From: Mycolicibacterium frederiksbergense
Lineage (GTDB): Bacteria; Actinomycetota; Actinomycetes; Mycobacteriales; Mycobacteriaceae
Reading direction: 5' to 3'
DNA length: 64,000 bases
Assembly: GCF_012223425.1 (NCBI RefSeq)
Contig: NZ_CP038799.1
Location: forward strand, 2,790,001-2,854,000
Within the stretch, counting starts at the first letter, position 1. Every line of letters begins with the position of its first letter. A program made the position numbers and the translations under genes. A model generated the notes under the pieces. It did not search any database. It saw only the letters and a program-made list of their open reading frames with translations, and was not told where the DNA came from. Of this stretch, positions 40,060-52,165 are shown piece by piece.

Positions 40060-40563
40060 GTGCAGCACAACCGACGGTGGACCGCGACCCTGGCAAAGTG
40101 GCCGGTGGTATCCCCGTCGTTCGTGATGTTGACCCCGGTGATGCTGGCTTCGGTCGCCGTCATGACCGGTGGCTGTTCGATGGGCGACACCACGCTCACC
40201 ACCATCGGCCAGCCCGCCGGCCAGTCCACCGATGCGCGCGCGCAGGGCCTGCAGGGGGCGGTCCGCGATGACGCCCATGTCGAGGATCACTTCGCGGCGA
40301 CCCCGCACCAGCAGGACTATCTGAAGGCGCTCGCCGATGCGGGCGTGCAGCCCTCCGACGAGCTGATGGCGCTGAGCATCGGCGCCTACGTCTGCCAGGC
40401 CCGTGCGGCCAAACAGTCCGAGCAAGCGGTGTGGGATTTCGTCCTGCCGCTGGTCCGCGATGACGTCGACGACGCGCATGCCACGTCGATGGCCCCGGAG
40501 GTCGGTGAGGTCAACTCGGCGACCGCTGACTACATTCGCATCGCAACCGAACGGCTCTGCTAG
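40060..40563 (+). CDS. DUF732-domain putative lipoprotein
   Basis: GTG 40060 gives 167 residues. After a basic start and a hydrophobic stretch (SFVMLTPVMLASVAVMTGGC) the sequence VMTGGC forms a lipobox, so the protein is probably lipid-anchored outside the membrane. The mature part has a DUF732 pattern: DYLKALADAGVQPSDELMALSIGAYVCQA, then VWDFVLPLV and TADYIRIATERLC. The paired Cys may form a disulfide. The function of DUF732 is unknown. It sits between fbpD and the Rv3802c lipase, a place where M. tuberculosis has no gene as I recall, so it is a possible accessory of mycolate assembly. Confidence 0.75.
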   Translation: MQHNRRWTATLAKWPVVSPSFVMLTPVMLASVAVMTGGCSMGDTTLTTIGQPAGQSTDARAQGLQGAVRDDAHVEDHFAATPHQQDYLKALADAGVQPSDELMALSIGAYVCQARAAKQSEQAVWDFVLPLVRDDVDDAHATSMAPEVGEVNSATADYIRIATERLC

Positions 40564-40610
40564 CCCGACGGCGTACTCGCAGGGCTCACAGGACGGAACA
40601 TCAAGGACTC

Positions 40611-41627
40611 ATGGCGACCAAGAACAGCAGACGTAAACGGCATCGCATTCTGGCCCTGGCCGCGGCCGCGGCGGTCGCGGTGCTGGTGGCGGTGGTCGTC
40701 GCCGGTGTGGTGGTCTTCATGCGCCAGCCCGACACCCCGCCGATCGCCACCCAGCCCGGGGTGCCCACGGACGGTCCGTCGGCCGTGCCGCCCACCGGCA
40801 AGCCGCGGCCCGAGTTCCAGGATGCGAGCTGCCCCGATGTGCAGCTGGTCTCGATTCCCGGCACATGGGAGTCCTCGCCGCAACTCGATCCGTACAACCC
40901 GGTGCAGTTCCCGATCGCGCTGCTGCTCAACGTGACCAACCCGCTGCGCGCCGAATTCGGCACCGACCGGTTGGAGATCTACACGGTTCCCTACACCGCG
41001 CAGTTCCACAATCCGTTCTCCGCCGACGGTCAGATGTCCTACAACGACAGTCGCACCGAGGGCTTCAACGCGACGGTGCGGGCGATGACCGACATGAACA
41101 ACCGATGCCCGTTGACCAGCTATGTGCTGGTGGGTTTCTCGCAGGGTGCGGTGATCGCCGGTGATATCGCCAGCGATATCGGCAACGGCCGTGGCCCGGT
41201 GGACCAAGACCTGGTGCTCGGCGCCATGCTGATCGCCGACGGCCGCAGGCAGGACGGCGTGGGCCAGAACCTCAGCCCCAACCCGCCCGGGCAGGGTGCC
41301 GAGATCACGCTGCACGAGCTGCCGATGCTGTCGGCACTGGGCCTGTCGATGACCGGTCCGCGCGACGGTGGTTTCGGTGCACTCGATGACCGCACCTACC
41401 AGATCTGTGGTTCCGGCGACCTGATCTGCGCCGCGCCCGAGTCGGCGTTCTCGGTCGGGAACCTGCCAGCCACCCTGGACACCCTGCTGGGCAGCACCCG
41501 TGGCCCCGTGCACGCGCTGTACAACACCCCGCAGTTCTGGACCCTGGACGGTAGAACGACCACCCAGTGGACGCTGGACTGGGCCCGCAACCTGGTGGAG
41601 AACGCGCCGCACCCCAAGCACGGCTGA
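40611..41627 (+). CDS. Cutinase-family phospholipase/thioesterase of the mycolate locus (Rv3802c/Culp6-like)
   Basis: The 338-residue protein has a basic start and one membrane helix (ILALAAAAAVAVLVAVVVAGVVVF), then a cutinase-like domain. The triad is Ser177 (VLVGFSQGAV), Asp270 (CGSGDLIC) and His301 (GPVHALYN), each offset by two from M. tuberculosis Rv3802c as remembered. Cys74/Cys166 and Cys266/Cys273 may form the usual disulfides. Rv3802c is essential and hydrolyses phospholipids and thioesters at the cell envelope; a role in mycolate metabolism is inferred from linkage to fadD32-pks13-accD4. It starts 47 bp after the DUF732 gene. Confidence 0.93.
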   Translation: MATKNSRRKRHRILALAAAAAVAVLVAVVVAGVVVFMRQPDTPPIATQPGVPTDGPSAVPPTGKPRPEFQDASCPDVQLVSIPGTWESSPQLDPYNPVQFPIALLLNVTNPLRAEFGTDRLEIYTVPYTAQFHNPFSADGQMSYNDSRTEGFNATVRAMTDMNNRCPLTSYVLVGFSQGAVIAGDIASDIGNGRGPVDQDLVLGAMLIADGRRQDGVGQNLSPNPPGQGAEITLHELPMLSALGLSMTGPRDGGFGALDDRTYQICGSGDLICAAPESAFSVGNLPATLDTLLGSTRGPVHALYNTPQFWTLDGRTTTQWTLDWARNLVENAPHPKHG

Positions 41628-41650
41628 CCTCATCTCGGCCCGGCCGATTT

Positions 41651-41670
41651 CCCGTCGCTTCGCTCGCCCC
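41651..41670. repeat. Single dispersed copy of the CGTCGCTTCGCTCGCCCC element
   Basis: This 20-bp sequence is identical to the core of the 30-bp tandem repeat at 18446-18563. Here it is framed by TTTCCC (41648-41653) and GGGAAA (41672-41677), so it can fold and may act as the Rv3802c terminator. The 226-bp gap 41628-41853 otherwise holds only the fadD32 promoter region. Confidence 0.7.
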
Positions 41671-41853
41671 AGGGAAAAGCGACTCGCCGGTAACCAGATT
41701 TGGCCTGCGGGAATCGGTCACCTAACATTAAGAGAAAACTAAGAGTGGTGAGCGGTCGGCCAGTGGTCGTCCAAAGGCCGTGATCCGTGCGCCGGTACGA
41801 TTCCGGAGGCTCGCGCCGACCGTGCGTTGAGTGTGCTGTGACAGGAGTATTTG

Positions 41854-43743
41854 ATGCCGTTCCATAACCCGTTCATCAAGAACGGTCAGATCAAGTTCCC
41901 GGACAGCGCCAGCATCGTCTCCCATGTCGAGCGCTGGGCCAAGGTCCGCGGCGACAAGCTTGCCTATCGTTTCCTGGACTACTCGACCGAGCGGGACGGT
42001 GTCGAGTGCGATATGACCTGGTCGCAGTTCAGCGCCCGCAACCGTGCCGTCGCCGCGCGCCTGCAGCAGGTCACCGAGGTCGGTGACCGCGTCGCGATCC
42101 TCTGCCCGCAGAACCTGGACTACCTGGTCGCCATGTACGGCGCCATCTACGCCGGCCGCATCGCGGTCCCGCTGTTCGACCCGTCCGAGCCCGGTCACGT
42201 CGGCCGGCTGCATGCCGTGCTGGACAACTGCCAGCCGTCGGCCATCCTGACCACCACCGCGGCCGCCGAGGGCGTGCGCAAGTTCTTCCGCAGTCGTCCG
42301 GCCAACCAGCGCCCGCGCGTCATCGCCGTGGACGCCGTCCCCGCCGAGGTCGCCGGAACCTGGGAACCGATGGATGTCAGCATCGACACGGTTGCCTACC
42401 TGCAGTACACCTCGGGCTCGACGCGCATCCCGACCGGCGTGCAGATCACCCACCTCAACCTGGCCACCAACATCGTGCAGATCATCGAGGCGCTGGAAGC
42501 CGAAGAGGGCGACCGCGGCCTGTCCTGGCTGCCCTTCTTCCACGACATGGGCCTGATCACCGCGCTGCTGTCCCCGATGATCGGGCACAACTTCACCTTC
42601 ATGACCCCGGCGGCCTTCGTGCGCCGCCCCAGCCGCTGGATCCGGGAGATGGCCCGCAAGCCCGGTGACACCGGCGGTGTCATCTCGGTGGCGCCGAACT
42701 TCGCCTTCGATCACGCCGCCGCGCGCGGTCTGCCCAAGGACGGCGAGCCGCCGCTCGACCTGTCCAACGTCAAGGCGGTCCTCAACGGCAGCGAGCCCAT
42801 CTCCGCGGCCACGGTGCGCCGATTCAACGAGGCGTTCGGGCCCTACGGCTTCCAGCCCAAGGCCATCAAGCCGTCCTACGGACTGGCCGAGGCCACGCTC
42901 TTCGTCTCGACCACCCCGGCCTCCGAAGAGCCCAAGATCATCTACGTCGACCGCGACGCGCTGAACACCAACCGGATCATCGAGGTCGACGCCGACTCGC
43001 AGTCCGCCGTCGCACAGGCTTCCGCCGGCAAGGTCGGTGTCTCGGAGTGGGCGGTGATCGTGGACGCCGAGTCCGCCACCGAACTGCCCGACGGCCAGAT
43101 CGGTGAGATCTGGATCAGCGGCCAGAACATGGGCACCGGCTACTGGGGCAAGGACAACGAGAGCCGCGAGACCTTCCAGAACATCCTGAAATCGCGCACC
43201 AGCCCCTCGCACGCCGAAGGCGCGGCCGATGACGCCACCTGGGTGCGCACCGGTGACTACGGCGCGTTCCACGACGGTGATCTCTACATCACCGGCCGCG
43301 TCAAGGATCTGGTCATCATCGACGGCCGCAACCACTACCCGCAGGACCTGGAGTACTCCGCGCAGGAGGCCTCGAAGGCGCTGCGTACCGGGTTCGTCGC
43401 GGCCTTCTCGGTACCGGCCAACCAGTTGCCCGCCGAGGTGTTCGACGACACCCACGCCGGCCTGAAGTTCGACGCCGAGGACACCTCGGAGCAACTGGTC
43501 ATCGTCGCCGAGCGGGCGGCCGGTTCGCACAAGCTGGAACTGGGCCCGATCATCGACGACATCCGCGCAGCGATCGCGGTGCGTCACGGTGTCACCGTCC
43601 GCGATGTCCTGCTCACCGCGGCGGGCGCCATCCCGCGTACCTCCAGCGGCAAGATCGGCCGCCGGGCCTGCCGCAACGGCTACCTCGACGGCAGCCTGCG
43701 CAGCGGCAAGATCGCCAACGACTTCCCCGATGAGACCGACTGA
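41854..43743 (+). CDS. fadD32: Long-chain fatty-acid AMP ligase FadD32
   Basis: ATG 41854 with CAGGAG 7 nt upstream gives 629 residues. It activates meromycolic acid as acyl-AMP and loads it on the N-terminal ACP of Pks13. The adenylation signature is YLQYTSGSTRIPTGVQITH. WLPFFHDMGLI is typical of FAALs, and KPSYGLAEATLFVST, WVRTGDYGAFHDGDLYITGRVKDLVIIDGRNHYPQDLE and the C-terminal Lys in SSGKIGRR follow. The family's insertion that favours AMP over CoA transfer lies near residues 340-370. It heads the fadD32-pks13-accD4 set. Confidence 0.97.
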   Translation: MPFHNPFIKNGQIKFPDSASIVSHVERWAKVRGDKLAYRFLDYSTERDGVECDMTWSQFSARNRAVAARLQQVTEVGDRVAILCPQNLDYLVAMYGAIYAGRIAVPLFDPSEPGHVGRLHAVLDNCQPSAILTTTAAAEGVRKFFRSRPANQRPRVIAVDAVPAEVAGTWEPMDVSIDTVAYLQYTSGSTRIPTGVQITHLNLATNIVQIIEALEAEEGDRGLSWLPFFHDMGLITALLSPMIGHNFTFMTPAAFVRRPSRWIREMARKPGDTGGVISVAPNFAFDHAAARGLPKDGEPPLDLSNVKAVLNGSEPISAATVRRFNEAFGPYGFQPKAIKPSYGLAEATLFVSTTPASEEPKIIYVDRDALNTNRIIEVDADSQSAVAQASAGKVGVSEWAVIVDAESATELPDGQIGEIWISGQNMGTGYWGKDNESRETFQNILKSRTSPSHAEGAADDATWVRTGDYGAFHDGDLYITGRVKDLVIIDGRNHYPQDLEYSAQEASKALRTGFVAAFSVPANQLPAEVFDDTHAGLKFDAEDTSEQLVIVAERAAGSHKLELGPIIDDIRAAIAVRHGVTVRDVLLTAAGAIPRTSSGKIGRRACRNGYLDGSLRSGKIANDFPDETD

Positions 43744-43798
43744 GACCGAATGGGTTTCCGGCCGCGTCACCAAGGCCGCACGGCGGCGAAAGTGAACA

Positions 43799-46700
43799 GT
43801 GAAAATGACTGAAGCGCAAGATAATTCACGCCAGCCGGAGATCGCCGCCGGAGCGGCTCCAGCCGCCCGGGGTGACCTGACCGTCAACGAGATGCGCGAA
43901 TGGCTGCGCAACTGGATCGCCAACGCGACCGGTCAGTCCGCCGACACCATCAACGAGTCGGCGCCGGTCGTCGAACTCGGGCTGTCCTCGCGCGACGCGG
44001 TGGCCATGGCCAGCGATATCGAGGACCTGACCGGTGTCACGCTGACCGCCACCGTGGTGTTCCGCAACCCGACCATCGAGTCGCTGGCCACCGTCATCGT
44101 CGAGGGCGAGCCCGAACCCGTGCTCGACGCCGATGAGGACTGGACCCGCGCGCCCGGCGTCGACGACATCGCGATCGTCGGTCTGGCCACCCGGTTCCCC
44201 GGCGAGATGAACAGCGCCGACGAGATGTGGGCCGCCCTGCTCGAGGGCCGCGATGCCAGTTCGGATCTGCCCGAAGGCCGCTGGTCGGAGTTCCTCGGTG
44301 AGCCCCGCATCGCCGAACGGGTCGCCAAGGCGCACACCCGCGGTGGCTATCTCTCCGATATCAAGGGTTTCGACTCCGAGTTCTTCGCGCTGTCGAAGAT
44401 GGAGGCCGACAACCTCGACCCGCAGCAGCGGATGGCCCTCGAGTTGACCTGGGAAGCCCTCGAGCACGCCCGCATCCCGGCCTCCAGCCTGCGCGGCGGC
44501 GATGTCGGTGTGTACGTGGGCAGTTCGAACAACGACTACATGTTCCTGGCTGTCGCCGACCCCACCACCGCGCATCCGTACGCGATCACCGGCACCACCA
44601 GTTCCATCATCGCCAACCGGGTGTCCTACTTCTACGACTTCCGCGGGCCGTCCGAATCCATCGACACCGCGTGCTCCAGTTCGCTGGTCGCCACCCACCA
44701 GGGTGTGCGCGCGCTGCGCACCGGCGAGATCGATGTGGCGATCGTCGGCGGCGTGAACGCCATGGTGACCCCGATCGTCACGATCGGTTTCGACGAGGTC
44801 GGCGGGGTGCTGGCCCCGGACGGCCGGTGCAAGTCGTTCTCCTCGGATGCCAACGGCTACGCCCGGTCCGAGGGCGGCGGCATGCTGGTACTCAAGCGGG
44901 TCGCTGACGCGCGGCGCGACGGTGACGAGATCATCGCGGTCATCGCCGGCAGCGCGGTCAACCACGACGGCCGTTCCAACGGCATGCTCGCGCCCAACCC
45001 GGACGCCCAGGCCGCGGTGCTGCGTAAGGCCTACAAGGACGCCGGGATCAACCCGCGCGATGTCGACTACATCGAGGCCCACGGCACCGGCACCATCCTG
45101 GGTGACCCGATCGAGGCCGACGCGCTCGGCCGGGTGATCGGCCTTGGCCGTGCCGATGACAAGCCCGCACTGCTGGGTGCGGTGAAATCCAATGTGGGAC
45201 ATCTGGAATCAGCGGCCGGTGCGGCCAGCCTGGCGAAGATGGCGCTGTCACTGCAGCACGACAAGCTGCCGCCGTCGATCAACTACGCCGGCCCGAACCC
45301 GTACATCGATTTCGACAAGGAACATCTGAAGGTCAACGACACCGTCAGCGACTGGCCCCGCTACAGCGGACACGCCATCGCGGGTGTCTCGGGCTTCGGC
45401 TTCGGTGGTGCCAACGCCCATCTGGTGCTGCGTGAGGTGCTGGCCGCCGACCTGGTCGAGCCCGAACCCGAGCCGGAAGCGTCTGTCGCCGAGGAGAAAC
45501 CGGCGCAGGACGCGGTGTCCGTCGGCGGAGTCCGGATGGACGAGTACGGCGAGTTCGTCACCGACGAGCCCGCATACCCCAGCTATGACGAGGAAAACTA
45601 CGAACTGCCCGGCCTGACCGATGAGGCCAAGCGGTTGCTCGAGGTGGCCCGTGCCGAACTTGAGACGCAGGAGCAGCCGACACCCGTTGTCCCGCTGTTC
45701 CTTTCCGGGTTCCTGACCTCCCGCAAGCGGACCGCCGCCGGGGAGCTCGCGGACTGGATCGACAGCGCGGCCGGGCGGGCCTCGTCGTTGGAGTCGATCG
45801 GCCGCTCGCTGTCGCGGCGCAACCACGGCCGCTCCCGCGCCGTGGTGCTGGCCCACGACCATGATGAGGCCGTCAAGGGTCTGCGTGCGCTTGCCGACGG
45901 TAAGCCCAGCCCCCTGGTGCTGGCCGCCGATGGCCCGGTCACCAACGGGCCCGTGTGGGTGCTTGCCGGTTTCGGTGCGCAGCACCGCAAGATGGGCAAG
46001 AGCCTGTACCTGCGCAACGAGGTCTTCGCCGAGTGGATCAACAAGGTCGACGCCCACGTGCAGGATGAGCGCGGCTACTCCGTGGTCGAGCTGATTCTCG
46101 ATGACGCCATCGACTACACCGACGAGACCTGCGAATATCCCATCGAGTTGGTCCAGACGGTGATCTTCGCCATCCAGATCGCGCTCGGTGAGCTGCTCAA
46201 GGCGCACGGCGCCAAACCCGGTGCGCTGGTGGGCCAGTCGCTCGGCGAGGCGGCCGCCGCCTACTTCTCCGGTGGCCTGAGCCTGGCCGATGCCACCCGC
46301 ACCATCTGCTCGCGTGCCCACCTGATGGGTGAGGGCGAGGCGATGCTGTTCGGCGAGTACATCCGGCTGATGGCGCTGGTCGAGTATTCGGCCGACGAGA
46401 TCAAGACGGTCTTCTCCGATTACCCCGGGCTGGAGGTGTGCGTCTACGCCGCCCCCACCCAGACCGTCATCGGCGGTCCGCCCGAGCAGATCGCCGCGAT
46501 CATCGCCCGTGCCGAATCCGAGGGCAAGTTCGCCCGCAAATTCCAGACCAAGGGCGCCAGCCACACCCAGCAGATGGATCCGCTGCTCGGTGAACTCGCC
46601 GCCGAAATCCAGGGCATCGAAGCACGCTCGACGAAGGTCCCGTACTACTCGACGGTGCACGAGGGTCAGCTGGTCCGTGTCGGCGCGGACCCGATCCACG

Positions 46701-49158
46701 ATGTCGACTACTGGAAGAAGGGGCTGCGCCACAGCGTCTACTTCACCCACGGCATCCGCAATGCGGTGGACAACGGGCACACCACCTTCCTGGAGCTCGC
46801 GCCGAACCCGGTGGCGCTCATGCAGGTCGGGCTGACCACAGCGTCGGCGGGTCTGCACGATGCGCAGCTGATCGCCACGCTGGCCCGCAAGCAGGACGAG
46901 GTCGACTCGATGACGGTGGCGATGGCCACCCTGTTCGTGCACGGCCATGATCTGGACCCGCGCTCGCTGTTCCCGCGCCGGGCCCGCGGTCTGGCCGGTG
47001 CGCTGGACTACGCCGACATCCCGCTCACCCGTTTCCGTCGCAAGCAGCACTGGCTGGATGCCCGGTTCACCGGGGACAGCTCGGTGCTGATGCCGGGTAC
47101 CCATGTGGCCACCCCGGACGGCCGGCACGTCTGGGAGTACGCGCCCGACGGTGCGGCCGACCTGCCGGCGCTGGTGAAAGCCGCTGCCGCGCAGGTGCTT
47201 CCCGATGCCCAGCTGACGGCGTTCGAGCAGCGTGCGGTACCGGCCGACAATGCCCGCCTGGTCACCACGCTCACCCGGCACCCCGGCGGCGCGACGGTCC
47301 AGGTGCATGCTCGCATCGACGAATCGTTCACGCTCGTCTACGACGCCATCGTCACCCGCGGCGGCCAGCAGGCTGTGTTGCCGACGGCCGTCGGCGCGGG
47401 CACCGTCGCCGAGATCGCCTCCGCGCCCGTCATTGTCGAGGACACCGCGGCCCCGGCGTTCGAGGCCGACAACCTCACCGCCGGCGCGAACATCGGTGCG
47501 AACTTCGCCAAATGGTCCCCGGACACCGGTGAGACGGTGGCCGATCGGCTGGGCACCATCGTCGGCAGCGCCATGGGCTACGAGCCCGAGGACCTGCCCT
47601 GGGAGGTGCCGCTGATCGAACTCGGCCTGGATTCCCTGATGGCCGTGCGTATCAAGAACCGTGTCGAGTACGACTTCGACATGCCGCCGATCCAGCTGAC
47701 CGCGGTGCGCGATGCCAACCTGTACGCGGTGGAGAAGCTGATCCAGTACGCCATCGAGCACCGCGACGAGGTAGCCGCACTGGCCGAGGCGCAGAAGGGA
47801 CAGACCGCCGAGGAGATCGCCGCCGAGCAGGCCGAGCTGATGGGCGGCGCCACCACCGTCGCCGAGCTCGAAGCCAAGCTGGCTTTGCAGGCCGGCGAAG
47901 CGACGGGGGATGGGCCGGCGGGCGCAGCGAAGGCGACGGACGACACCGCGGAGTCGCTGGCCGAGGTGGGTATCGAGATCCCGCCGCCGCCAACGGATCC
48001 CAGCGGACCGGCCAAGCCGGGCGCAACGGCGGCCGCGGCCGCGGCCAAGGTGCTCACGCAGGAGGCCGTCACCGAGGCGCTCGGCGCCGATGTCCCCCCG
48101 CGTGATGCGGCCGAGCGCGTCACCTTCGCCACCTGGGCGATCGTGACCGGCAAGTCGCCCGGCGGCATCTTCAACGAGCTGCCGTCGCTGGACGCCGAAG
48201 CTGCCGCGAAGCTGGCCGGTCGGCTGTCCGAACGCGCCGAGGGCCCCATCACCGTCGAGAACGTGACCTCGGCCAAGACCATCGAGGAACTGGCCACCCA
48301 CGTCCGCAATCAGCTCGAAGACGGAGTGGTGGACGGGTTCGTGCGCACCCTGCGCGCGGCGCCCGAGGGCTCGACTGCCGTGCCGCTGTTCGTGTTCCAC
48401 CCCGCCGGCGGATCCACCGTGGTCTACGAGCCGCTGATCAACCGGCTGCCCGCAGACGTCCCGGTGTACGGCATCGAGCGCGTCGAGGGTTCCATCGAGG
48501 AGCGCGCCGCCGAGTACGTGCCCAAACTGCTGGAACTGCACAGCGGCCCGTTCGTGCTGGCGGGCTGGTCCCTGGGCGGTGCGCTGGCCTACGCGTGTGC
48601 GATCGGGCTCAAGCAGGCCGGCGCCGATGTCCGCTTCGTCGGTCTGATCGACCTCGCCCTTCCCGGTGAGCCGATCGATCAGTCGAAGGCCGGGATGCGG
48701 GCCCGCTGGGACCGGTACGCGCTGTTCGCGCAGCGCACCTTCAACGTCGAGATTCCCGAGATCCCCTATGAGGAACTGGAGAAGCTCGATGACGAGGGTC
48801 AGGTGAAGTTCGTGCTGGACGCCGTCTCCCAGAGCGGGGTGCAGATCCCCGGCGGGATCATCGAGCACCAGCGCACCTCGTATCTGGACCAGCGGGCGCT
48901 GGCCACCATCGAGGTCCAGCCCTACGACGGGCACGTCGCGCTCTATCTGGCCGATCGCTACCACGATGACGCCATCGTCTTCGAGCCGGCGTACGCCACC
49001 CGCAAGCCCGACGGCGGCTGGGGTGAGTACGTGTCCGAGCTGGAGGTGGTGCCGATCGGTGGTGAGCACATCCAGGCCATCGACGAGCCCTATATCGCGA
49101 AGGTCGGTGCTCACATGAGCGAGGCCATCAACCGCATCGAAGCCGAGAAGGACTCCAA

Positions 49159-49162
<4 letters not shown>
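43799..49162 (+). CDS. pks13: Polyketide synthase Pks13 (mycolate condensation)
   Basis: The 1787-residue enzyme condenses meromycoloyl and carboxyacyl chains to the alpha-alkyl beta-keto mycolate precursor. Domains in order: N-terminal ACP (Ser64 in ELGLSSRDA, bearing the meromycolate chain); ketosynthase (about 115-550; Cys292 in IDTACSSSLVATHQ; IEAHGTGT and VGHLESAAG His residues); acyltransferase (about 720-1060; Ser814 in GQSLGEAAAAY); C-terminal ACP (Ser1279 in LGLDSLMAV); a Pro/Ala linker; and thioesterase (about 1520-1780; Ser1591 in AGWSLGGALAY) that transfers the product to trehalose. It is about 50 residues longer than in M. tuberculosis, mainly in linkers. The start is GTG 43799; ATG 43805 is an alternative. 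The accD4 start overlaps its stop (GTGA). Confidence 0.97.
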
Positions 49163-50733
<1,571 letters not shown>

Positions 50734-50738
50734 CCGGC

Positions 50739-51110
50739 ATGGAGGGCGCCGATCACCCCGGGGTCAAGGTCATCGGGTGGTTCCTGATGGTGGTCCTCGC
50801 CGCCGGCATGGGGATCTTTGTGTGGATCGCCAACGAGCAGGAGCAGCGGGATGCCTGGGACATCGTCCCGATCGGCGCGCGGTGCGAAACGCTCGGCGTC
50901 GAGGAACGGACCTACGGCGGGGACGCCGTTTTCTGCGCCGCATTCCCGCGCTACGGGCTGCAGATCTGGTCGCGCAAGGAAGCGGACGTCGAGGCTCCCA
51001 CCCCCGTCCCCGCCGATCCGCGCGAAGCGCAGGTGCTGGTGTGCATGCGGCAGTCCGGACTGGAACGGCAGAACTGCGCGGCGGCCATCGAGCAGTACGA
51101 GCCGCGATGA
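50739..51110 (+). CDS. Small membrane-anchored hypothetical protein
   Basis: The 123-residue protein starts 5 bp after accD4. One N-terminal membrane helix (VIGWFLMVVLAAGMGIFVWIA) is followed by an extracytoplasmic part with four Cys (ARCETLG, AVFCAAFP, VLVCMRQSG, RQNCAAA), probably two disulfides. I recognise no family. The close spacing suggests co-transcription with accD4, so an envelope role is a reasonable guess, not a finding. Confidence 0.65.
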   Translation: MEGADHPGVKVIGWFLMVVLAAGMGIFVWIANEQEQRDAWDIVPIGARCETLGVEERTYGGDAVFCAAFPRYGLQIWSRKEADVEAPTPVPADPREAQVLVCMRQSGLERQNCAAAIEQYEPR

Positions 51111-51140
51111 GTTTCGTGCCCGGCGGCGGTCGTATCCGGC

Positions 51141-51740
51141 ATGAGACGAATCACCGCGGGCCTGTTCATCTCTCTTGACGGAGTGATCGAGGCGCCCGAT
51201 CAGTGGCATTTCCCGTATTACAACGATGAGATGGGCGCCGCCGTGGACGCCCAGCTGGGTTCGGCCGACACCCTGCTGCTGGGCCGCGACACCTACGACA
51301 GCTTCGCCGGGGCCTGGCCGACCCGGGAGGCCGAGGGCGGTGAGGACGCCGGATTCGCCAGGAAGATCGGCGATGCTCGCAAGATCGTGGTGTCCCGGCA
51401 GCGGCTGACCTTCACCTGGCGCAATTCCGAACAGCTCTCCGGTGAGCTGATCGAGGCCGCGGCCGCACTGAAGGAGCAACCCGGCGGTGACATCGCCATG
51501 GCGGGATCCCCGTCGGTGGTCCGGTCGCTGCTGGCCGCGGGACTGCTCGACGAACTGCACCTGTTCATCCACCCGATCGTGGTCGGCAGCGGCGCCCGAC
51601 TTTTCGCCGACGGCAGCACGCTGCCGCTGAAACTGCTGCGCTCCCAGGCGTTCACCAGCGGTGTGGTGCACAGCGTCTACACCAGCGATGACGCGGCTCC
51701 CACCGGGTCCTACGAAGAGGCCAAACAGCACCTCCGGTAG
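51141..51740 (+). CDS. Dihydrofolate reductase-like (RibD C-terminal domain) protein
   Basis: The 199-residue protein begins MRRITAGLFISLDGVIEAPDQW, as in small RibD_C/DHFR-like reductases. It has TLLLGRDTYDSFAGAWPTRE, KIVVSRQRLTFTWRNSEQL, GGDIAMAGSPSVVRSLLAAGLLDELHLFIHPIVVGSGARLF. The NADPH-binding pattern (MAGSPSVVRSL) is clear. Such stand-alone proteins have unknown substrates. It lies 30 bp after the small membrane protein gene on the same strand. Confidence 0.85.
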   Translation: MRRITAGLFISLDGVIEAPDQWHFPYYNDEMGAAVDAQLGSADTLLLGRDTYDSFAGAWPTREAEGGEDAGFARKIGDARKIVVSRQRLTFTWRNSEQLSGELIEAAAALKEQPGGDIAMAGSPSVVRSLLAAGLLDELHLFIHPIVVGSGARLFADGSTLPLKLLRSQAFTSGVVHSVYTSDDAAPTGSYEEAKQHLR

Positions 51741-51757
51741 CGCACTACGATGCAACG

Positions 51758-52165
51758 ATGTCGGACAAGGCGTTGCCGCCTGCGGTCGCCGTGGCGCTCG
51801 GGGTGGTCGCGAGCGCCGCGGACGGTGTGGCCGTGGTCTACCGGGGGGTCGAGGGCCTGCCGATGGTCGGGTCCTGGCTGCGGCGCGGCCGGCTGGACCT
51901 GCAGGCGCGCGGCGAACGGGTACTGGCCGCCGGTATCGAGACGATCCTCGACGAGCTCGACCTGAATGCGTTGGCACGTGAGCGGCTCGACCTCATCGGG
52001 CTGGCCGATGAGGTGGTGGACGGGATCGATCTGCCCGCCATCATCCGGCAGTCCACCGACTCGGTCACCGCCGAGGTGATGAGCGATGTGCGAACCCAGG
52101 GCGAGCGGGCCGACGATCTGGTGTCCGGATTCGTCGACCGCCTGCTGGGCCGGGAACCACGGTGA
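51758..52165 (+). CDS. Conserved hypothetical protein (mostly helical)
   Basis: The 135-residue protein has an Ala/Val-rich N-terminus (PPAVAVALGVVASAADGVAVVYR), perhaps membrane-associated, and an amphipathic region ETILDELDLNALARERLDLIGLADEVVDGIDLPAIIRQSTDSVTAEVM. The LDLNALARERLDLI / VDGIDLPAIIRQSTDSV repeats look like short helical repeats that I have seen in actinobacterial proteins next to RDD genes. It overlaps the RDD gene by 4 bp (GTGA), so the two are a likely functional pair. Function is unknown. Confidence 0.75.
   Translation: MSDKALPPAVAVALGVVASAADGVAVVYRGVEGLPMVGSWLRRGRLDLQARGERVLAAGIETILDELDLNALARERLDLIGLADEVVDGIDLPAIIRQSTDSVTAEVMSDVRTQGERADDLVSGFVDRLLGREPR

Noticed and set aside
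45248..49114. 1288-residue open frame antisense to pks13
   Set aside because: It is the shadow frame of a high-GC gene; composition is Gly/Arg/His/Val-rich with no domain, while the plus strand encodes a complete Pks13.
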